From contig CM076671.1 of the NCBI GenBank assembly GCA_038496675.1, positions 7,898,775-7,962,774 on the forward strand: DNA of 64,000 nt, read 5' to 3'. Under the pieces are notes generated by a model. It saw only the letters and a list, made by a program, of their open reading frames with translations, made no database searches and had not been told where the DNA came from. Shown here in pieces: positions 57,895 to 64,000 of this stretch. The stretch is from Rachycentron canadum (lineage: Eukaryota; Chordata; Actinopteri; Carangiformes; Rachycentridae). A program made the translations under genes and the position numbers. Every line of letters starts with the position of its first letter. The stretch's first letter is position 1.

Positions 57895-58110
57895 AGTCAT
57901 GCTGGACGGCTGGGGACTGCATGGAGAAATCCTTACTCTTTGCCAACCTTAGATTCATGGCCCTGTGTGTTTGGCTAGCCATTTCCTGGTGCAGCACTTT
58001 CTATTTTATTTGGCCCGCTTCAGCCCCAAGGATAGGGGGACAGTTGTCTTCCCTCACTGCTGAGCCCGGAGAATTTCCTTGCTTACTTTTCCTCTGCTCT
58101 GTGGGAGAAG
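57895..58110. promoter_or_regulatory. candidate conserved non-coding element
   Basis: Repeat-free with even composition, GGCTAGCCATTTCCTGG near 57972 and TGAGCCCGGAGAATTTCC near 58061. Weak motif content; judged only on texture. Confidence 0.3.
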
Positions 58111-58440
58111 AGGGAGAAATAAAAAAGTAAAAAAAGAAGAAAACTGGATGGTAGCCCTGTTTGAGTTATTAGTTAAGAGTGGGAGGCAGGGTGGGATGAG
58201 CACAGGACTAGAAAAAGATAAAGAGGGGTAAAGATTGAAAGAGAGGGTACTACCGTGTCTTGTGTTTGGAGTTTGGTTCTATTTTTTTCTCCACTGCACT
58301 CTGAGTTCTCGCCTCTCAATGCCTCTTGGACTCAAAGAGAAACCGCTTTATTTGGCTGACACCAGCTCTTCGTCCCAAAAAGGCACGGCTGATTGAACTG
58401 CCTCAATCTAAACAGATTCCTATACGCAATATTTATTTAC
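58111..58440. other. purine-rich then mixed non-coding
   Basis: A/G-rich from 58111 to 58245; the rest is unremarkable. Confidence 0.4.
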
Positions 58441-58930
58441 AATGCTTTCTATGGAGCAACATTTGATGGGAAGGCACACTGAAGGAAATTGCAGGGTGAA
58501 GGACAAAACTATCTTGGGGGCCACACTGAAGGAGGCTGTGTTTTCAGGGGGAATTACAAGGCTGGAACGCGTCAAGCCCAAAACACATTTTCACATTATG
58601 CTCAGGTGTTTATTTTCTTTTGGCCCTCAAAGAGTAAAGTGTGTGTAATTTTTGTGCTCTTCAGCCTGTGGGACATTCACGATGATAGTTTGGCTGAGTT
58701 CCCTCCAGGTGCATGTTATATGTTGAGAGACAGCGAGGTAAAGAGGGACAAACAGAAAGAAAAAGACAAAGAGGGAGAGACGCACCTGGCTCTCCACCAC
58801 ACCTGGGAGGAGAGCTGGATGATGTGGGCTAATGATGTGGTTTTAAAGTTGCAAGCACCACACACCGTCCCTAGATGGCCTGTGGTTACTTCGTCCTCAC
58901 CGCAGAATATTCCAGCCATACGACCATAAA
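58441..58930. promoter_or_regulatory. candidate conserved non-coding element
   Basis: Two parts, 58441-58640 and 58780-58925, are repeat-free and separated by a purine stretch (58735-58780). CCACACTGAAGGAGGCTGTG near 58520 echoes GGCACACTGAAGGAAATTG at 58472, a small internal duplication. The 146-codon frame at 58489-58929 runs through both parts and the purine stretch, shows no motif and is not accepted as coding. Confidence 0.3.
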
Positions 58931-59213
58931 TTATTCCATAAATATCAAACTGCCATTGTTATTGTATTCACACACATTACTAGACATGTAAAATTCACTT
59001 TTTCAACCACCAAGTTGGTTTTCGCATGGTTGGTTTTGTGCTTTATGGCACAAAAGAGAAAGAGGGCACTGTTGTCCCAGAGTAAATGGAGCATAAATTA
59101 TTTCAGAGGCAATGGATGTCTGCTGAAAATAAAATTTCCAATGTACGATCCTCTTTTGAATAGAAAACAACCTTTAATCTTTAGTTAAAGAATTCCCTCC
59201 AAATTTGGTGCAA
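58931..59213. other. non-coding, no supported feature
   Basis: AT-rich; I see nothing in it. Confidence 0.35.
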
Positions 59214-59344
59214 ATTTGTAGCTATATTCTGGTTGGTTGGTTTGAAGCTGTATTCTCATTGGCTGGTTGATTTGTACCTCCTTTCTGATTTGGTTATTTG
59301 GTTTGTAGCTGTATTCTGATAAGTTGGTTTGTAGCTCTATTCTC
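59214..59344. repeat. degenerate minisatellite, about 5 units of 25-31 bp
   Basis: Units begin TTTGTAGCT(G/A)TATTCT and end GGTTGG. Starts lie at about 59215, 59240, 59270, 59301 and 59327. On the minus strand the frame encodes repeated NQPEYSYK-like words, a by-product of the unit. Units vary in length and sequence, so the array is old. Confidence 0.75.
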
Positions 59345-59529
59345 TTGTTATGGAGGAGGTGGTTTGCGTGTATTAGAAACACAATTACAGACATTTATTG
59401 TGTACAATCAGATATAATGGACCAGAGCAATTTAATTCCTCGACTGAACAGCAAAAAAACCTCATGATAAAATCATGTACTTCTCTCTCTCTCCTGTCAC
59501 GTCGGCCATAGCCAGGGCACTTTCTTCCA

Positions 59530-59780
59530 ACTGTCCATCCGTCCCATTGTCATTAATATATATCTCTTAACACCTTGAGTGAATTTTATTATCTTTGGCA
59601 CAAACATTCGTTTGTAGTCGAGGACAAACTGATGAGCTCCTAGTGGTCAAAGGTCATGGTGACCTCACAAAACACGTTTTTAGCCAGAACTCAAGAATTG
59701 CAATTCAAGTTTCAAGCAAATGGTTTATATTTTATATGAATCTGGATAAATGGGTAAATAGGTAACCTGTGCTGCAGAAA
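59530..59780. repeat. dispersed fish-type repeat fragment
   Basis: The ordered phrases ACACCTTGAGTGAATTTTAT, TTTGGCACAAACATTCG, GAGGACAAACTGATGAGC and GTGGTCAAAGGTCATGGTGA correspond to a repeat that I recall as widespread in percomorph fish (GCCTTGAGGGAATTTC... TTTGGCACAAACGT... GGTCAAAGGTCA). One eroded unit is visible, without coding capacity. The AAAGGTCA words also resemble nuclear-receptor half-sites. Confidence 0.6.
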
Positions 59781-60280
59781 AAAGGTCACATCCTACTGCA
59801 TATGATTTACATTATTATGAATATCACTGTGACGATTTAGCTTTGAGAGGGAGTCTTTGCTGGCCACTGTTTTTACAGGTGATCTATAGAACTTAAAATG
59901 CTATACAAGAGCCCTACAAATACATTTTGCAGTAAAAACCTCACTCATCTTTCCTGAATTGACAGAGAAGCCAGTTTTGCATAGTGCTGCTTTCTATAAG
60001 AAGGTGCTGTACAGTAGCCTCTTTACAACCACTCCTCACCATCATCCAGATTTAGTACAGCATTCCTTATTCCTGCCTAATGTAGCTGATCCCTCCACAC
60101 ATTTTCCTGCCTCTCTCTCTCTCTCTATCCTCCTTCCCTGGCTTTTGTGAGAAGGAGAGGTGAGCTGATATGTGTCTTTAACTGAGCTGGAGCTCTGCTG
60201 CAGCTTACCTCTTACCGTTAAGATAGGATATGTGCTTTGTTACTGCTAACCTGCTTGTTTGGGGTGAGATCAGTGTATTT

Positions 60281-60288
<8 letters not shown>
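59781..60288. other. non-coding, no supported feature
   Basis: Contains a short TC run at about 60112-60127. No gene seen. Confidence 0.35.

Positions 60289-60331
<43 letters not shown>
60289..60331. repeat. GT microsatellite
   Basis: About 21 uninterrupted GT units, one of the longest pure dinucleotide arrays in the window. Confidence 0.95.
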
Positions 60332-60333
<2 letters not shown>

Positions 60334-60339
60334 AGCAGA

Positions 60340-60740
60340 GTAGGAGTACTGAGAAATCCCATTATGGAGCCAAGTTGCCGCCACGCTTTCCCCATACACA
60401 CTGTGAACCCGGTGTAATCCACTCACACACTCACCATGCTTCCTTGTTTGTGTGCGCAGGCTCACACAAACACACATATACCCTCCAGACTCGGCAGTGA
60501 GCTGTGTATCCCAGTGCACTGTTGTGTTACCTACCGTGAAACATGACAGCTAATGATATCGAAGGCTTTTTAAAGGTGTGTTTGTGTGTCTGAGAGAGAG
60601 TGAGGGAGCTGGATTTATTCCAGACAGACATCGATTAGCAGGGAGAGAGCATTGGCTCAAAGTCAGAGCTACAAAATCAAAAGCTCTGCTTTCATGTATG
60701 GAATTAATTTGATTGTCCTTTTTACTCATACATTTGGTCA
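60340..60740. promoter_or_regulatory. candidate conserved non-coding element
   Basis: Repeat-free apart from a short TG patch near 60577. Features include AAGTTGCCGCCACGC near 60372, GTGAACCCGGTGTAATCC near 60403, AGCTAATGATATCG near 60548 and ATGGAATTAATTTGATTG near 60698. No exon is supported. Confidence 0.33.
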
Positions 60741-61713
60741 CTTTTCAACCTAAATTCAACGAGTAAATGTTGAATTTAACTCATGCATCTGGTCATTTTC
60801 TGTGGTTGATGCACTTGGAGATTGAATCAAATTTTTCATTAATCCCTGTTAACACTGGATGTGATAATGTAGTAAAGTAAACATTTTTAGACATTTAACA
60901 ATAGTCGCTACATCATTTCAGCCACTTTGTTTCATTCATGTGAAGCAAGGACTTACTTCACATAGATGTGTGATCATTTAACAGTTAAACGCCTGCTGGT
61001 GGGCGGCTCATTCCATGAGTCAGCCAAACAGTGTTTGAAACAACAGAGCGTTACTGTTTGTGGAGATCCCAACACTTTTAATGCCAGACTGAATTTGGAG
61101 AAAACTCATGGACAAAACATGTCAAATATTTCTTTTTGAGGGAAAGGTGAAGCCACTGTTGCTCGTGGAACAAGCTTCATATCTAAAACAACTCATTTTA
61201 GCTTTCATCTCTCTAAACGCGATATGATGCCGTTAGCACCAGGTCCATTTATTTCTTTGTGTACAATCGTATATAATTTCATGTTTAATGCCTTAGGGAT
61301 TGTAGTTTTTAACAAACATTCCTCCAGCAAGTGTGAAAAGCCTATTTGTTGTGTAATATTTTCAGCAGTGGACGAACACACACTTGTCCATTTTTCGTAA
61401 TGAAGGAAGATGCTGATTCCAAATGCTGTGGCTCATAGTTTAAGAGCAGTGTCAGGAATGAGATTTATCCGGCTTGGACTGCACAGATAATACAAGGATC
61501 AGTTCATTGTTTATTTTAATCTTGTGGATGAGAAAAGTGCAGAATATCATCAGGGCTTTAAAGAGCTAAACGGGCGTGTTCCTACTGGATGTTGTTTTTC
61601 CTGCAAGTGAACAAATCCATCCAGAGTCTTTTATGCTGTTGAGGTGGCAGGCGAACATGCAGAAAGCCCTCTGAGGGGTTTTCCTCTCTTCTTCAATCAC
61701 TTCCTCCAGGCAG
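60741..61713. other. non-coding, no supported feature
   Basis: AT-rich to 61560 and mixed after. Nothing further seen. Confidence 0.35.
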
Positions 61714-61730
61714 AGTGTAGGGGGCGCTGC
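61714..61730 (+). promoter_or_regulatory. CTCF-like site
   Basis: AGTGTAGGGGGCGCTGC contains TAGGGGGCGCT, the full high-information core of the vertebrate CTCF motif. Only the less constrained first three positions deviate. It is the best such match I found in the window and lies in non-repetitive sequence. Occupancy cannot be judged from sequence. Confidence 0.5.
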
Positions 61731-61819
61731 ACACACTGACTTGCACCTGTGAGATGGGCACAGAGGGGAGCCTATTTGTCACCAGTCTGTCTCTCTGCCT
61801 TGCCATTCTGTGCTCACTC

Positions 61820-61821
<2 letters not shown>

Positions 61822-61854
<33 letters not shown>
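61822..61854. repeat. TG microsatellite
   Basis: About 16 uninterrupted TG units, followed by C/T-rich sequence to 61935. Confidence 0.95.
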
Positions 61855-61856
<2 letters not shown>

Positions 61857-61939
61857 CAAGAGAACTGGTTTCACACACATACACACTCTCTCCATCCTGT
61901 CCTCCTCGACTCTCTCCCTCTCTCTCCCCCCTGACCCCA

Positions 61940-62240
61940 GCGCCATCTTCTCTGTCTCATCCTTTATGCATACTGACAGTGAGCCCCTCCGTTTATGGCA
62001 CTGCATAACGTTCCCTCATTACCGCCCAGGACTCAGAAACCCAAACGCAGCAAGGGGAGAGAGGGAGGGAGCGAGGGAGGGGAGGCAGAGGAAGGGAAGG
62101 AAACGTGGGGGGAGGGGGTGTGGTGATATAGAGAGGTGGAGGAAGAGTGGAGAAGTGCCAATGATGACATTCGCTTTGGCTAATATTAATCTGATTCATT
62201 TGGCACGCCAGGAAGCATCGCTTTAACTGTTTCTTTGCTG
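61940..62240. promoter_or_regulatory. candidate regulatory block with polypurine tract
   Basis: A purine tract occupies about 62045-62160. It is followed by repeat-free ATGATGACATTCGC and GCTAATATTAATCTGATTC near 62161-62196, a homeodomain-type word. Preceding sequence at 61975-62045 keeps some CpGs (CATAACGTTCC, ACCGCCC). Confidence 0.33.
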
Positions 62241-62576
62241 CGGCACTGCTTCTTCGTGTGTGCGTGTGTGTGTCAGGAAAGAGCGCACACGTGCAACATG
62301 CAATTAAAACAATACACACGGAGATAGAAAGCAGATGCAGACAAACAGAAGAGATGCAGTCATCAAGCAATTTGTTGCACATGCACTCAAATGACATACA
62401 TTGATTGTAGTGTACACACAGAACAGACACACACTACATTTGATATATACACAAATCCATGATTGGACACACTTTTGTTGGTGCAGTATACACAATAAAA
62501 TGCATGCACATATAAGACATGCAATAGATGCTAATGACTAATTACATGATCGCATAAACACATTGGTCCACTATGC

Positions 62577-62580
<4 letters not shown>
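62241..62580. other. non-coding, no supported feature
   Basis: Contains ACAC-rich scattered words; no gene or defined repeat. Confidence 0.35.

Positions 62581-62618
<38 letters not shown>
62581..62618. repeat. CA microsatellite
   Basis: Nineteen uninterrupted CA units. Confidence 0.95.
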
Positions 62619-62620
<2 letters not shown>

Positions 62621-62659
62621 GGTTTATAAATCCCTCCAGTACACACACAGAGCACATAT

Positions 62660-63010
62660 ATACATACAGCTGGTGCAGAGTGTGCAGACAGGGCGCAGCA
62701 GCTTGTGTTGGCTGTAAACAGCAGTACAGGCAGTATGGAGAGCAGCGGCTGTGTGAGCGCCGGGCCGGCCAGCCAATCAACCCCTCGATCTCCTGTCCCT
62801 GCCCTTCCATTGATCCCCATTAAAATGCTTAGCAGATGCTTGGCTTGAGAGAGACAAGCGCTTTTCTCTGCTGCTATTTTCATTTGTATGCTCCTTAACG
62901 CCGGCCCACAGTCTGGAATAGTCATTCTGCCAACTGGGATACAGGCCCACTCTGGACAGTACAGTAGCATCCATTCAGACGTAGCACAGTGTGCTAAACT
63001 AGCAGGCGTT
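62660..63010. promoter_or_regulatory. candidate conserved non-coding element
   Basis: Repeat-free with CpGs retained (AGCGCCGGGCCGGCC near 62756, ACAAGCGC, AACGCCGGCCC near 62898), CCAGCCAATCAACC (CCAAT box with a PBX-like word) near 62769 and CATTGATCCCCATTAAAATG near 62809. No exon is supported. Confidence 0.4.
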
Positions 63011-63268
63011 TAAATCTTGAATGGATGTTGTCAGGACGGCCTGAACCAGATTTCAAAAGCTGTTGTGGATTTAGAGCCAGAGTTGCAATTTTGCCATCTG
63101 TGGCTGTGCAGACAGACACACACCTGGATAGTTTTGCTCAATTAGGACTTGTTCACTAGTTTTGTTCAAAAATGGCTCCTTTTGAAGACTTTGAATTCTT
63201 ACAACATCATATTGTGAAAGTGCAGTGTTTTTCCAGATGGAGCTGTTAAAACCATTTGGATTTGCCAT

Positions 63269-63304
<36 letters not shown>

Positions 63305-64000
63305 GTACTGTTTTTTTGGCAGAGCAAACAAAGGTGAGCATCTTTATGAATGTGGCATATTATTTTTATTATTAACACTGAAGAAAAGTTCTGTTTTCAG
63401 TCTGATTAAATGCCTGAGCAGCCAGTAATAGCAGACCCTGTCTATCATAAAGGTTCACAGACTGACTTCATCATTCAGGTTTGATCTATAACCTTCTTTA
63501 CTGTTATATATTATATATCGTGCTGCCCCACAGTTTTGCACATCGAGATTTCTGGTGCTCTCACACGGGGTCTTACCTCCAAATACAGTGGGTTTTAATC
63601 ATCTGTGTGAAGTACTGGCTGGTTTGCAGCCTTTCTGGTTGTTTGACTGTTGATGATGCAGTGTTCCCAGATCTCATACAGAAGTAAATTGCCAAAACTA
63701 GAAAAACAAGTTGAGACGAACCAGAAATTTGATTGCAATTGATCAAAATGTCTACCTTCTTCACATCAAGCAAAACATCAGCAATTCTGGTTTTAGTTTT
63801 GGGGCAGATTAAGGACTTAATAATGGCACATTGACATCTTAATGTATATGACTCCCTCTCTATACACCACACACACACACACACACAGACAGTCACACAT
63901 GACTGTAAATATCTCATTTGTGACATAACCCTGTGAACAGCGCGTGTCTGGAGCATGTGGGGCAAAGTATACCAGGATCAGGACTGGCTTGTGTTTTGCC
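63011..64000. other. non-coding with TAA and CA microsatellites
   Basis: A (TAA)n array of ten units lies at 63272-63301 and a (CA)n run at about 63868-63887. The rest is AT-rich; no gene is seen at the window edge. Confidence 0.55.

Noticed and set aside
1..64000. CRISPR arrays, bacterial operons, rRNA genes or phage
   Set aside because: No regularly spaced direct repeats, no ribosome-binding-site-led gene series and no rRNA-like sequence; base composition and repeats are vertebrate.

Overview
The window reads as vertebrate, most probably teleost (percomorph-type) nuclear DNA that is almost entirely non-coding. Grounds: no dense ORF layout; many TG/CA, TC, TA and TAA microsatellites; CpG depletion broken by one CpG-rich island; eukaryotic splice-site consensus; and dispersed repeats that I recognise from fish genomes (L2-like LINE 3' ends, hAT-like miniature elements and several short non-autonomous families). 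One sequencing gap of 372 N (5966-6337) has a 17-base Nextera transposase mosaic-end sequence on its left edge, so this is a short-read draft assembly.

Layout. 0-20 kb: blocks with the look of deeply conserved non-coding elements (TAAT/TGATTAAT homeodomain cores, POU octamers, GATA and E-box sites), best at 3.7-4.1, 7.0-7.6, 10.4-11.0, 11.6-12.0 and 14.3-15.0 kb, alternating with polypurine tracts and decayed repeats. 20.06-20.9 kb: a CpG-rich island with GGT, GGC and CGG repeats and one fully open 114-bp candidate exon; this is the best promoter candidate. 21-31 kb: repeat-rich, with an inverted 47-bp repeat arm, a hAT-like element ending in a perfect 28-bp palindrome, a TA/CATA satellite and an L2-like LINE end on the minus strand. 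31.9-32.4 kb: two candidate exons on the plus strand, the first with an ATG in a near-ideal Kozak context before a GTAAGT donor. 32.4-45 kb: more regulatory-looking blocks, a second L2-like end, a 48-bp alternating purine-pyrimidine (Z-DNA-type) tract, three perfect POU octamers within 222 bp, and a candidate alternative first exon ending at 44088. 45-64 kb: further repeats (a hAT-like MITE at 47.44-47.79 kb, a minisatellite at 59.2 kb), regulatory-looking blocks, a strong CTCF-like site at 61.71 kb and long CA/TG arrays.

How it may fit together (inference): a CpG-island promoter, small 5' exons and many regulatory-looking blocks over tens of kilobases fit the 5' introns or flanking regulatory domain of a developmental-regulator gene read on the plus strand. 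I could not identify that gene. No exon encodes a domain I recognise, and the only recognisable protein-coding remnants are decayed LINE reverse-transcriptase C-termini. All conservation statements are judgments from sequence texture; no alignment was run.
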